64,000 bases of DNA from Actinomycetospora lemnae (GTDB taxonomy: Bacteria > Actinomycetota > Actinomycetes > Mycobacteriales > Pseudonocardiaceae): positions 1 through 64,000 of the forward strand of contig NZ_JAQZAO010000009.1 of NCBI RefSeq assembly GCF_028737315.1, in the 5' to 3' direction. A program made the translations under genes and the position numbers. Below the pieces are notes generated by a model that ran no database searches, was not told where the DNA came from, and was given only the letters and a program-made list of their open reading frames with translations. Positions 50,506-59,339 of the stretch are shown here, in pieces (position 1 is the stretch's first letter; each line of letters begins with the position of its first letter).

Positions 50506-52548
50506 TCAGGCCCCCGCGACGGGAGCCGGCGACGGCGAGTCGGAGCCGGAGGAGAGGCCGTGCGCCTCGCGGACGACGTCGACGAACTCGCCCATGATCC
50601 CGGTCAGCGAGTAGGTCTTCGGTGTCACGACGCGGTGCACGCCGAGGCGCTGGAGCTGCTCGGCGTCGTTCGGCGGGATGATCCCGCCGACGACGACCGG
50701 GATGTCGTCGGCACCCGCGCGGGCCAGGCCGTCGAGCACCGCGGGCACGACCTCGAGGTGCGAGCCCGACAGCACCGACAGGCCCACGACGTGCACGCCC
50801 TCCTGCACGGCCGCCGCGACGATCTCGGCCGGCGTGAGGCGGATGCCCTGGTAGATGACCTCGAAGCCGGCGTCGCGCGCCCGCACCGCGATCTGCTCGG
50901 CGCCGTTCGAGTGCCCGTCGAGCCCGGGCTTGCCGACGAGCATGCGCAGCGACGACGTGCCCATCTCCTCGGCGGTCTGCCGCACGCGCGCCCGCACCGC
51001 CGCGAGCTCCTCGGGCGCCTCGCCCGAGCCCGAGGAGGCGGCGGACACCCCGGTCGGCGCGCGGTAGGAGCCGAAGACGTCACGCAGCGCGGCCGCCCAC
51101 TCCCCCGTCGTCACCCCGGCCTTCGCGCAGGCCAGCGTGGCGTCCATGAGGTTCGCGTCGGTCGACGCGGCGTCGCGCAGGCGGGCGAGCGCGGCGTCGG
51201 CGGCCTCCTGGTCGCGGCCCGCGCGCCACTCCTGCACCGCGCGGGCGGCCTCCTCCTCCACCGACCTCTCGACGGTGAAGATCGCCTCGGCGCCCTCGGC
51301 CTGCAGCGGGCTGGGTTCGGTGGAGGTGAACTTGTTGACCCCGACGACCACGTCCTCGCCGGACTCGAGGCGCATCCGCCGCTGCGCGAGCGACGACACC
51401 AGCTGCGACTTCATGTAGCCCGAGTCGACGGCCGGCACCGCGCCGCCCATCTCGGCGACCTTCGCCATCTCCGCCCGCGCGCCCTCGACGATCGCCGCCG
51501 TCTTGGCCTCCATGACGTGCGACCCGGCGAAAATGTCGTCGTGGTCGAGCAGGTCGGTCTCGTAGGCCAGCACCTGCTGCATCCGCAGCGCCCACTGCTG
51601 GTCCCACGGCCGCGGCAGGCCCAGCGCCTCGTTCCACGCCGGCAGCTGTACCGCGCGGGCCCGGGCGTCACGGGACAGCGTCACCGCGAGCATCTCCAGC
51701 ACGATGCGCTGGACGTTGTTCTCCGGCTGCGCCTCGGTGAGCCCGAGCGAGTTGACCTGCACGCCGTAGCGGAAGCGGCGCATCTTCGGGTCCTCGACGC
51801 CGTAGCGCTCGCGGCACAGCTCGTCCCAGAGCTGCGAGAACGCCCGCAGCTTCGCGATCTCCTCGATGAAGTGCAGGCCGGCGTTGACGAAGAACGAGAT
51901 GCGCCCGACGACCGTGCCGAAGTCCTCGGCCGGCACCTGACCCGAGTCGCGCACCGCGTCGAGCACGGCGATCGCCGTCGACAGGGTGTAGGCGACCTCC
52001 TGCGTCGGCGTCGCCCCGGCCTCCTGCAGGTGGTAGCTGCAGATGTTGATGGGGTTCCACTTGGGGACGTTCGTGTAGGTCCATGCGATCATGTCGGTGA
52101 TCAGCCGGACGCTCGGCGCGGGCGGGAACGCGTAGGTCCCGCGCGAGAGGTACTCCTTGACGATGTCGTTCTGCGTCGTGCCCGCCAGCGACGCCCGGTC
52201 GGCACCGTGCTCGTCGGCGACGGTGACGTAGAGCGCGAGCATCCACATCGCCGTCGCGTTGATCGTCATCGAGGTGTTGGCCTCGTTGAGCGGGATCCCG
52301 TCGAACAGCGCCCGCATGTCCCCGACGTGCGACACCGGCACGCCGACCTTGCCGACCTCGCCCTTCGCTAGCTCGTGGTCGGGGTCGTAGCCGGTCTGCG
52401 TCGGCAGGTCGAACGCCACCGAGAGCCCGGTCTGGCCCTTCTCCAGGTTCCGCCGGTAGAGCTCGTTCGACGCGCGCGCCGACGAGTGGCCGGCATAGGT
52501 CCGCATGACCCAGGGCCGGTCGCGGGCGTCGTCGCTGGGGTAGGGCAC
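50506..52548 (-). CDS. ecm: Ethylmalonyl-CoA mutase (Ecm/MeaA type)
   Basis: A 680-residue adenosylcobalamin-dependent mutase that converts (2R)-ethylmalonyl-CoA to methylsuccinyl-CoA. The start DRPWVMRTYAGHSSARASN and TGLSVAFDLPTQTGYDPDHEL are MeaA/Ecm-type rather than methylmalonyl-CoA mutase. WNPINICSYHLQEAGATPTQEVAY is the substrate site. The C-terminal B12 domain has KPGLDGHSNGAEQIA, with the DxHxxG base-off ligand (DGHSNG), then GLSVLSGSH and VVVGGIIPP. GTG 52548 has GGAGG upstream; GTG 52575 is an alternative. Confidence 0.93.
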   Translation of the reverse strand: MPYPSDDARDRPWVMRTYAGHSSARASNELYRRNLEKGQTGLSVAFDLPTQTGYDPDHELAKGEVGKVGVPVSHVGDMRALFDGIPLNEANTSMTINATAMWMLALYVTVADEHGADRASLAGTTQNDIVKEYLSRGTYAFPPAPSVRLITDMIAWTYTNVPKWNPINICSYHLQEAGATPTQEVAYTLSTAIAVLDAVRDSGQVPAEDFGTVVGRISFFVNAGLHFIEEIAKLRAFSQLWDELCRERYGVEDPKMRRFRYGVQVNSLGLTEAQPENNVQRIVLEMLAVTLSRDARARAVQLPAWNEALGLPRPWDQQWALRMQQVLAYETDLLDHDDIFAGSHVMEAKTAAIVEGARAEMAKVAEMGGAVPAVDSGYMKSQLVSSLAQRRMRLESGEDVVVGVNKFTSTEPSPLQAEGAEAIFTVERSVEEEAARAVQEWRAGRDQEAADAALARLRDAASTDANLMDATLACAKAGVTTGEWAAALRDVFGSYRAPTGVSAASSGSGEAPEELAAVRARVRQTAEEMGTSSLRMLVGKPGLDGHSNGAEQIAVRARDAGFEVIYQGIRLTPAEIVAAAVQEGVHVVGLSVLSGSHLEVVPAVLDGLARAGADDIPVVVGGIIPPNDAEQLQRLGVHRVVTPKTYSLTGIMGEFVDVVREAHGLSSGSDSPSPAPVAGA

Positions 52549-52590
52549 GTCGGTACCTCCGCTGCGCTTCGTCACCTGGCGATGACCCGC

Positions 52591-52607
52591 TGATGTTACC
52601 GACGGGT
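52591..52607 (-). promoter_or_regulatory. ecm promoter element resembling ccr promoter
   Basis: On the coding strand GACCCGTCGGTAACATC contains a -10-like TAACAT and matches the ccr element in 13 of 17 positions. The hbd-type gene at 42794 has a related CGGTAAC in its leader (about 42818-42824). Confidence 0.4.
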
Positions 52608-52700
52608 CTCGTGAGCGGAATCGCGCGCGGAGATGCCGTGGCCCACAGGATCGGTCAGGAACAGCGGGCGTCCCGGGGGCAGACGGGGGACGATGAGCAC

Positions 52701-52997
52701 ATGGTCGGGTCCATCGGCGAGATCCTCACCGCCATCGCGATGGTGGTCGTCCTCGCGGGTCTCCTGCGCTACACCTTCGGCCGCGGGCCCCAGGGGGCGC
52801 TGCCCGACGAGCACGGCGACCTCGGACTGCTCGAGACCGTGGCCGTGGTGCCGACGCGCGAGGCCGCCGACGTGCTCGTCGCCAAGCTCGCCCGGGAGAA
52901 GGTGCGGGTCACGGTCAGCCACGGCGAGGAGGGCTGGCGGCTGCTCGCCTTCCCGTCCGACGCCGACGACGCCCGCGTGGTGCTCCGCCAGTCCTGA
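52701..52997 (+). CDS. Small membrane-anchored protein, DUF2007-like tail
   Basis: A 98-residue protein with one N-terminal membrane segment (IGEILTAIAMVVVLAGLLRYTFG, residues 5-26), so probably anchored with the tail in the cytoplasm. The tail (LLETVAVVPTREAADVLVAKLAREKVRVTVSHGEEGWRLLAF, in two blocks) resembles the putative signal-transducing DUF2007 fold, but the match is weak and no function can be named. GACGAT six bases before the ATG may be a leaderless -10. Confidence 0.55.
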   Translation: MVGSIGEILTAIAMVVVLAGLLRYTFGRGPQGALPDEHGDLGLLETVAVVPTREAADVLVAKLAREKVRVTVSHGEEGWRLLAFPSDADDARVVLRQS

Positions 52998-53177
52998 GAG
53001 AAGCGCCATCGAGGTGGCGGCGAGCGACCACGGGAGAGCCTTCCCTGCCGTCCTTGCCCGCCGTCGACGGTGCGCGCATCCGTCCACGCGCTCCGGCATG
53101 TCGATCTGCGCCGTCCGGGCACCCGGCGGGCCCGCTCCACGGAGCACCGGGACCAGGACACCATGAGGAGGTCGGAC

Positions 53178-53333
53178 ATGACCAAGCCCGGGGAGAACGC
53201 CCCCCGCCCCACCGCTGACGAGCCCGAGGAGGGCGCCCGCCGCGACGTCAACCCGGACCTGCACGGCCAGGCGCGCGAGGCCGAGGAGAAGATGCGCTCG
53301 GACGACCCGGACGCCACGCCGGGCGGCGGCTGA
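53178..53333 (+). CDS. Small acidic hypothetical protein
   Basis: A 51-residue hydrophilic protein (MTKPGENAPRPTADEPEEGAR and onwards), rich in Glu, Asp, Pro and Arg and without a hydrophobic core, so probably disordered. A GAGGAGG lies just before the ATG at 53178, which is the main evidence that it is translated. No family is recognised. The 180 bases upstream hold no gene. Confidence 0.45.
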   Translation: MTKPGENAPRPTADEPEEGARRDVNPDLHGQAREAEEKMRSDDPDATPGGG

Positions 53334-53456
53334 CCCACGGCGCGGCCTGATCTGCTGCGCAGCGCGGGGCACGCGTGAGCCCGCGGGGCCGACGGGTAGC
53401 ACCAGGACGGTTGACCGACCCAGCCGCCCGCACCCACGGCCCCCGGGAGGCTCCCC

Positions 53457-54884
53457 GTGTCGTCCCCCTCCGGCACCACACCGCGCGCCCAGCCCACCGA
53501 GTCCACCCAGCCGACCGATCCCACCGAGCCCGAGCCCACCGGCCCCGTGCCGCGGCTCGGGCCGGCGGACACGGCCCGCCTCGCGGCCCGCGTCCTGATC
53601 CCGACGATCGCGCAGGGCGCCATCGCCCGGCGCCCGCGCGTCGTCGGGCTCGCCGAGCGGCTCGACCTCGACGCCCGGGCCGTCGCGACCGTGCAGGACC
53701 TGCACCGCCGCTACGGCGACGGCCCCGTCCGCCTGCCGCTGCCGGTGCGGCGCTTCGCGCTCGTGCTGGCGCCGCAGGACGTGCACCGCGTGCTCGAGGG
53801 GTCGCCGGAGCCGTTCGCCCTGGCCAACCGCGAGAAGCAGGGCGCGCTGGGCCAGTTCCAGCCGCACGGCGTGCTCGCCTCGCACGGGGAGGAGCGCGCG
53901 GAGCGCCGGCGGGTCAACGAGAGCGTGCTCGACACGCCCCAGCCGGTGCACCGGCTCGCCGGCGACGTCGTGGCCACCGTGCGCGAGGAGGCCCGCCTCG
54001 TCGCCCAGCAGGCCGCGCGGACCGGGCGCCTGGACTGGGCGGCCTACTCCACGGGCTGGCGCCGCGCGTTCCGCCGGGTGGTGCTCGGCGACGCGGCGCG
54101 CGACGACGAGGGCCTGCAGCAGGACCTCGACGCGCTGCGCTACCGCGCGAACTGGTCGTACTTCCTGCCCCGCTCGCGCACCCGCCGCGACCGGCTGCGT
54201 GGCCGGCTCGGGCAGTACCTCGAGCGCGCCGAGCCCGGGAGCCTCGCCGGGCTCCTCGCGCAGACCGCGGGCGAGGACTCCGTGGTGGACCCGGTCGACC
54301 AGATCCCCCAGTGGCTGTTCGCCTTCGACCCGGCCGGCATGGCGAGCATCCGGGCCCTGGCCCTGCTCGCCGCCGCCCCCGAGGAAGCGGGTCGGGTCCG
54401 CGCGGAGATCGAGGGCGTCGACCTGGACGTCCCGCAGGAGCTGCGCCGCCTGCGGGCCGCGGTGCTCGAGTCGGTGCGGCTGTGGCCGACCACCCCGATG
54501 ATCCTGCGGGAGACCACCCGGGACGTCTCCTGGCCCACCGGCCGGCTGGCCGCGGGGACCGCCGTGCTGGTCTACGCCCCGTTCTTCCACCGCGACGACG
54601 ACGGCCTCGCGGTCGCCCACCGCTTCACCCCGGAGCTGTGGACCGGCGAGGGTCACGACGGCACCGCCGGCGACGCCGCGACCGACTGGCCGCTGGTCCC
54701 GTTCAGCGAGGGCCCGGGCGTCTGCCCCGGTCAGAACCTCGTGCTGCTGACGACGAGCACGTTCCTGGCCACGCTGCTCGAACACCACGACCACGCGCTC
54801 GAGCACCCGGCGTCCCTCGACCCCGACCACGTCCCGGGCGTCGTCAGCCCCTTCCGCGTGCGCTTCCGGACGACCGGCCGCTGA
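53457..54884 (+). CDS. Cytochrome P450 with atypical I-helix
   Basis: A 475-residue soluble P450. The K-helix ExxR is in VLESVRLWP (about residue 340) and the heme loop is PFSEGPGVCPGQNL with the ligand Cys at about 423. The I-helix region QWLFAFDPAGMASIRAL lacks the usual acid-Thr pair (AGxDT), so oxygen activation may differ from typical monooxygenases. The first 35 residues are Pro/Thr-rich. No ferredoxin gene is next to it. GGGAGG lies six bases before the GTG. It ends before a 44-bp palindrome. Confidence 0.82.
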   Translation: MSSPSGTTPRAQPTESTQPTDPTEPEPTGPVPRLGPADTARLAARVLIPTIAQGAIARRPRVVGLAERLDLDARAVATVQDLHRRYGDGPVRLPLPVRRFALVLAPQDVHRVLEGSPEPFALANREKQGALGQFQPHGVLASHGEERAERRRVNESVLDTPQPVHRLAGDVVATVREEARLVAQQAARTGRLDWAAYSTGWRRAFRRVVLGDAARDDEGLQQDLDALRYRANWSYFLPRSRTRRDRLRGRLGQYLERAEPGSLAGLLAQTAGEDSVVDPVDQIPQWLFAFDPAGMASIRALALLAAAPEEAGRVRAEIEGVDLDVPQELRRLRAAVLESVRLWPTTPMILRETTRDVSWPTGRLAAGTAVLVYAPFFHRDDDGLAVAHRFTPELWTGEGHDGTAGDAATDWPLVPFSEGPGVCPGQNLVLLTTSTFLATLLEHHDHALEHPASLDPDHVPGVVSPFRVRFRTTGR

Positions 54885-54889
54885 CGCCC

Positions 54890-54933
54890 ATGTGAGCACT
54901 TTCCACGGCTATAGCCGTGGAAAGTGCTCACAT
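54890..54933. repeat. 44-bp perfect palindrome, copy 2
   Basis: Two perfect 22-base arms with core GCTATAGC; the arms begin ATGTGAGCACTTTCC. It lies exactly between the convergent P450 and murA genes, five bases after one stop and three bases before the other. Same length and design as 8-51, but with different bases at the variable arm positions. Confidence 0.92.
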
Positions 54934-54936
54934 ACG

Positions 54937-56205
54937 TCAGCGCTGGGGTGGCGCCGCGATCCGCTGGATGTCGCCGCCGAGGGCCGCGAGGTTCTCGACG
55001 AAGAGCGGGTAGCCGCGGTCGATGTGGGCGACGTCCCAGACCTCGGTCTCGCCGTCGGCGCACAGCCCCGCGAGGACGAGCCCGGCGCCCGCGCGGATGT
55101 CCGACGCCCACACCGGCGCCGACGACAGCCGCCGCACCCCGCGGACCACCGCGTGGTGGCCGTCGGTCCGCGCGTCGGCGCCGAGCCGAACCATCTCCTC
55201 GACGAACCGGAAGCGCCCCTCGAAGACGTTCTCGGTGATCATCGAGGTGCCCTCGGAGACCGCCGAGAGCGCGATCGCCATCGGCTGCAGGTCGGTCGCG
55301 AAGCCCGGGTAGGGCAGCGTCACCCAGTCCACCGAGCGCGGGCGGGCGGCCATGACCACCCGGAACCCGCCGTCGAGCGCGGTGACCTCGGCGCCGGCCT
55401 GGCCCAGGCGGTCGAGCACGAGGTCGAGGTGGTGGGGGTCGACGCCGCGCACGGTGACGTCGCCGCCGGTCATGGCCGTCGCGAAGCCCCAGGTGGCGCC
55501 GACGATCCGGTCGCCGATGACCCGGTGCGTCGTCGGCGTCAGCGGCCCGCCGCCGTGCACGGTCAGCGTCGAGGTCCCGCCGCCCTCGATCTTGGCGCCC
55601 ATCTGCTGGAGCATCGTCACGAGGTCGACGATCTCCGGCTCGCGCGCGGCGTTGTCGATCACCGTGGTGCCCTCGGCGAACACCGCGGCCATGAGGATGT
55701 TCTCGGTGGCCCCGACGCTCGGGAAGTCCAGCCAGATCTGCGCGCCGCGCAGCGTCTCGGCGCCCGCGACTACGCATCCGTGCGAGATCTCGCTCGACGC
55801 GCCCAGCAGGCGCAGGCCCGCCTGGTGCATGTCGAGCGGGCGCGAGCCGATCGCGTCGCCACCCGGCAGCGGCACCACCGCGCGGCGGCAGCGGGCCACC
55901 AGGGGCCCGAGCACGCACACCGAGGCGCGCAGCCGGGAGACCGAGCGGTAGTCGGCCTCCGGGGTCAGCTCGGCGGGGACGTCGATGGTCACCGTGTCGC
56001 CGTCGACCGACACCGCGCAGCCGAGGCTGCGCAGCACGTCCGCCATGAGCGGGACGTCGAGGATCTCGGGGCAGTTGGTGATGACCGTCCGGCCCTGGGC
56101 GAGCAGCGCCGCCGCCATCAGCTTGAGCACGCTGTTCTTGGCGCCGACGACGTCGACCGCCCCGGACAGCGGGCCCGAGCCGCGCACCACGAAGTGCTCG
56201 TTCAT
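54937..56205 (-). CDS. murA: UDP-N-acetylglucosamine 1-carboxyvinyltransferase MurA (fosfomycin-insensitive type)
   Basis: A 422-residue enzyme for the first committed step of peptidoglycan synthesis. [16 protein letters not shown] near residue 22 has the Lys-Asn pair, and [28 protein letters not shown] contains the catalytic loop. The residue aligning with the E. coli Cys115 nucleophile is Asp (PGGDAIG), as in Mycobacterium, which prevents fosfomycin alkylation. [13 protein letters not shown] and [14 protein letters not shown] near the C-terminus are canonical. TAGCGT nine bases before the ATG may give a near-leaderless transcript. Confidence 0.95.
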   Translation of the reverse strand: MNEHFVVRGSGPLSGAVDVVGAKNSVLKLMAAALLAQGRTVITNCPEILDVPLMADVLRSLGCAVSVDGDTVTIDVPAELTPEADYRSVSRLRASVCVLGPLVARCRRAVVPLPGGDAIGSRPLDMHQAGLRLLGASSEISHGCVVAGAETLRGAQIWLDFPSVGATENILMAAVFAEGTTVIDNAAREPEIVDLVTMLQQMGAKIEGGGTSTLTVHGGGPLTPTTHRVIGDRIVGATWGFATAMTGGDVTVRGVDPHHLDLVLDRLGQAGAEVTALDGGFRVVMAARPRSVDWVTLPYPGFATDLQPMAIALSAVSEGTSMITENVFEGRFRFVEEMVRLGADARTDGHHAVVRGVRRLSSAPVWASDIRAGAGLVLAGLCADGETEVWDVAHIDRGYPLFVENLAALGGDIQRIAAPPQR

Positions 56206-56217
56206 CGCCCGGTGACG

Positions 56218-57048
56218 CTACCCGTCGGCCCGCACGACCCCGTCGGCGGAGGCCTCACGCGAGCGCAGCGGGCGGCGCGGGACGACCATCGGCGTCCCGG
56301 TCTCGGGGTCGGGCACCACGCGGCAGGCGAGCCCGTAGACGTCGGTGACGAGCTCCTCGGTGAGCACCTCGGCCGGCGGCCCCTCCGCCGCCACGACGCC
56401 CCCCGGGCCCAGCGCGATGAGGTGCGTGGCGTAGCGGGCGGCCTGGTTGAGGTCGTGCAGGACGGCGACGAGGGTGCGCCCGAGGTCGCCGTGCAGGCGC
56501 GCGCAGAGCTCGAGGACGTCGACCTGGTGGGCGATGTCGAGGTAGGTCGTCGGCTCGTCGAGCAGCAGGATCGGGGTCTCCTGGGCCAGCGCCATCGCGA
56601 GCCACACCCGCTGGCGCTGCCCGCCCGACAGCTCGTCGACCAGGCGCGGCGCGAGGTCGGCGACGTTCGTCAGCGTCATCGCCTCGGCGACGGCGGCCTC
56701 GTCGGCGTCCGACCACTGCTTGAGCAGCTGCTGGTGGGGATACCGGCCGCGCGCGACGAGGTCGCCGACGGTGATGCCGCCCGGCGCCGTGGCGGTCTGC
56801 GGGAGCAGGCCGAGGCGCCGCGCGACCTCCTTGGAGCGATAGCTCGCGATCGACGCGCCGTCGAGCACCACCGTGCCCGCGGTCGGCGCCAGCACCCGCG
56901 CCAGGGCCGCGAGCAGTGTGGACTTGCCGCAGGCGTTGGGTCCGACGATCACGGTGAACGAGTCGTCGGGGATCGCGACCGCGAGGTCGCGGGCCACCGT
57001 GCGGCCCTCGTAGCCCAGCGTCACGTCCTGGGCGTGCAGGCGGGTCAT
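56218..57048 (-). CDS. Iron-siderophore ABC transporter ATP-binding protein
   Basis: A 276-residue FecE/FepC-type ATPase. Walker A GPNACGKST (about residue 38), the Q-loop LGLLPQ, signature LSGGQRQRVWLAMALAQ (about 140), Walker B ILLLDEPTTYLD (about 160), and H-loop VLHDLNQAARYATH. PTTYLDIAHQ is diagnostic of siderophore importers. Its stop overlaps the predicted -10 of murA. It is the last gene of the permease-permease-ATPase unit on this strand. Confidence 0.92.
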   Translation of the reverse strand: MTRLHAQDVTLGYEGRTVARDLAVAIPDDSFTVIVGPNACGKSTLLAALARVLAPTAGTVVLDGASIASYRSKEVARRLGLLPQTATAPGGITVGDLVARGRYPHQQLLKQWSDADEAAVAEAMTLTNVADLAPRLVDELSGGQRQRVWLAMALAQETPILLLDEPTTYLDIAHQVDVLELCARLHGDLGRTLVAVLHDLNQAARYATHLIALGPGGVVAAEGPPAEVLTEELVTDVYGLACRVVPDPETGTPMVVPRRPLRSREASADGVVRADG

Positions 57049-57070
57049 GCGGCTCCTGCCGGGTGGGCGG

Positions 57071-58135
57071 TCACGTCGGGCTCCCCCGCCACAGCCGCAC
57101 CAGCAGCGCGACGAGGTAGAGCCCGCCGACGAGGCCGGTGGCGATGCCCACCGGCAGCGGGACGGGGGCGAACAGGCGGGTGACGGCGAGGTCGCTGACG
57201 ACGAGCAGCGCGGCGCCGACGAGCGCGCTCGGCAGGAGCACCGGGGTGGCCGCGCGGGTCAGCGAGCGCGCGATCTGGGGCGCGGCGAGGGCGAGGAACG
57301 GGATCGGCCCGGCGGCGGCCACCGACGCCGCGGCCAGCCCGACCGCGCCGAGCAGCAGCACGGTGCGCGTGCGCCCGACGTCCACGCCGAGCGCGCCGGC
57401 GGGCCGGTCGCCGAGCTCGAGCAGCGCGAGCCGGCGCGCCCACCCGAAGAGCACCGGCAGGAGCAGGACGAGCACGACGCCGAGCGCGACGACCTGGGGC
57501 CAGCCGCGGTTGCCGAGGTCGCCGAGCAACCACGCCTGGGCGTCGACGGCGGTCTGGAGCTGCGCGGTGGTGATCAGCCAGCTGTTCACCGCGAGGAGGG
57601 CCGCGCCGATCCCGATGCCGATGAGCACCATGCGCAGGCCCTGCGTACCGCGCCCGGCCGCGAGGGCCACGACGAACAGCGCGGTGACCAGCCCGCCGAC
57701 CAGGGCGCCGACCGAGGTCCCCAGCGTGCCCGCCCCGAGCACGATGATCGCGACGAGCGCGCCGGTCGAGGCGCCGGTGGTGAAGCCGATGACGTCGGGG
57801 CTGCCGAGCACGTTGCGCGAGAGGCTCTGCAGCACCGCGCCGCTGACCGCCAGCGCCGCGCCCACCCCGATCGCGAGCAGCAGGCGCGGCAGGCGCAGGG
57901 TCAGCACGACGAACTCGGTGGCCCGGCTGCCCTGGCCGACGAGCGTCTCGCCCACCTCGGCGAGCGTCAGCGGGAACTCGCCGGTGGTCATCGACACCAC
58001 CGCGCCCACGAGGACCACGGCGGCGGCGACCGCCCCCACCGCGACCGAGCGCGGGCCGACGCGCACCGACACCCGGCCGCCGGCCAGGCGCACGAGCCGC
58101 CCGGTGACGAGCCCCGGTCCGGTCGCGCCGCTCAC
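57071..58135 (-). CDS. FecCD-type siderophore permease, second subunit
   Basis: A 354-residue permease with about nine or ten hydrophobic segments. LRLPRLLLAIGVGAALAVSGAVLQSLSRNVLGSPDVIGFTTGAS is the FecCD signature (as adjacent blocks), and AAAGPIPFLALAAPQIAR is the conserved cytoplasmic loop that contacts the ATPase. The GTG start overlaps the stop of the first permease gene. It forms a heterodimeric channel with that protein. Confidence 0.92.
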   Translation of the reverse strand: MSGATGPGLVTGRLVRLAGGRVSVRVGPRSVAVGAVAAAVVLVGAVVSMTTGEFPLTLAEVGETLVGQGSRATEFVVLTLRLPRLLLAIGVGAALAVSGAVLQSLSRNVLGSPDVIGFTTGASTGALVAIIVLGAGTLGTSVGALVGGLVTALFVVALAAGRGTQGLRMVLIGIGIGAALLAVNSWLITTAQLQTAVDAQAWLLGDLGNRGWPQVVALGVVLVLLLPVLFGWARRLALLELGDRPAGALGVDVGRTRTVLLLGAVGLAAASVAAAGPIPFLALAAPQIARSLTRAATPVLLPSALVGAALLVVSDLAVTRLFAPVPLPVGIATGLVGGLYLVALLVRLWRGSPT

Positions 58136-59217
58136 ACGCCCACCAGCCGGCGCCGGCGGCACAGGGCCACGAAGACGGGCACGCCGAGCACGGCGGTCGT
58201 GACGCCCACCTGGATCTCGCCGGGCGGGGCGACGACGCGGCCGACGACGTCGGCGACGAGCAGCACGATCGCTCCCAGCACCGCGGTGTAGGGCAGCAGC
58301 CATCGGTGCGTGGGCCCGACGATGCCGCGCACCACGTGCGGGACGGCGAGCCCGAGGAAGGCGATCGGGCCGACGGCGGCGGTCGCGGCGCCGGCGAGGA
58401 CGGTCACGACGGCGCCGGCCAGCACCCGGGTGCGCTCGACGTCGAGGCCCAGCGCCTGGCCGGCGCGGTCGCCGAGCGCGAGCGTGTCGAGCGCGCGGGC
58501 CATGGCGAGGGCACCGACGATCCCGACCGCGAGGAACGGTGCCACGGTGAGCAGGACGTCGAGGCGCCGCCCCGACAGCGAGCCGAGGTTCCAGAACCGG
58601 AAGGCGTCGAACGTGCTCGGCGTCAGGACCAGCGCGGCGTTCACCAGCGCGATGAGCACGGCGGTGACCGCCGAGCCGGCGAGCACCAGGCGTTCGGGCG
58701 TGCCCGAGGACCGCCCGGTGGCGCCGAGCAGGTGCACCACGAACATGGCCAGGGCCGCGCCGACCAGCCCGAACCACACGTAGCCGGTGATCGTGCCGAC
58801 GCCGAAGACGCCGATGGCCACGACCACGAGCGCCGAGGCGCCGGCATTGACCCCGAGCAGGCCCGGGTCGGCCAGCGGGTTGCGCGACAGCCCCTGCATC
58901 ACCGCGCCGGAGACCCCCAGCGCCGCGCCCACGGCCAGCGCGAGCAGGCCGCGGGGCACGCGCAGGTCGCGCACGATGGCGGCCTCGGTCCCCGACGTGT
59001 CGCCGGCCATCCCACCAGGGTCGCCCCACAGCAACGACCACGACTGCGCGAGCCCGATGTCGCGCGAGCCGATACCGATGCTGACCAGCAGCACGAGCAG
59101 CGCGATCCCGACCAGCGCGAGCAGCCCGACCGCGCGCGTCGCGGACCCCGCCACGCCGGGCGGACCCGTCCGCTGCCCCGGCGGGGCCTGCCCGGACGAC
59201 GGTGCGTCCACCACCAC
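58132..59217 (-). CDS. FecCD-type siderophore permease, first subunit
   Basis: A 361-residue permease with about nine or ten membrane segments: LRVPRGLLALAVGAALGVSGAVMQGLSRNPLADPGLLGVNAGAS is the family hallmark, and AAVGPIAFLGLAVPHVVRGIVG the ATPase-contact loop. The N-terminal 30 residues are hydrophilic. It begins with a run of GTG codons and lies 122 bases from the divergent substrate-binding protein gene. The iron-type box in that gap would control both directions. Confidence 0.92.
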   Translation of the reverse strand: MVVDAPSSGQAPPGQRTGPPGVAGSATRAVGLLALVGIALLVLLVSIGIGSRDIGLAQSWSLLWGDPGGMAGDTSGTEAAIVRDLRVPRGLLALAVGAALGVSGAVMQGLSRNPLADPGLLGVNAGASALVVVAIGVFGVGTITGYVWFGLVGAALAMFVVHLLGATGRSSGTPERLVLAGSAVTAVLIALVNAALVLTPSTFDAFRFWNLGSLSGRRLDVLLTVAPFLAVGIVGALAMARALDTLALGDRAGQALGLDVERTRVLAGAVVTVLAGAATAAVGPIAFLGLAVPHVVRGIVGPTHRWLLPYTAVLGAIVLLVADVVGRVVAPPGEIQVGVTTAVLGVPVFVALCRRRRLVGV

Positions 59218-59269
59218 CGCGCGCTCACCCCACTCCCGGGTACGGACCAGCCGCCGTGCAGCCTAACCG

Positions 59270-59288
59270 TTAGGGTTGCCTACCCTCA
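59270..59288. promoter_or_regulatory. DtxR/IdeR-type iron box
   Basis: TTAGGGTTGCCTACCCTCA matches the 19-bp DtxR/IdeR consensus (TTAGGTTAGSCTAACCTAA) at most positions and is a near dyad. It lies between the divergent permease operon and the siderophore-binding lipoprotein gene, where iron repression of both is expected. Confidence 0.75.
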
Positions 59289-59339
59289 GGGTGTCCGAGC
59301 TGTCCGGTTCGTGCCCCGCCCCGACCGTCAGGAGTCCGC

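Noticed and set aside
52998-53177. A further gene between the small membrane protein and the 51-residue acidic protein
   Set aside because: No frame with a ribosome site or recognisable composition; the region looks intergenic.
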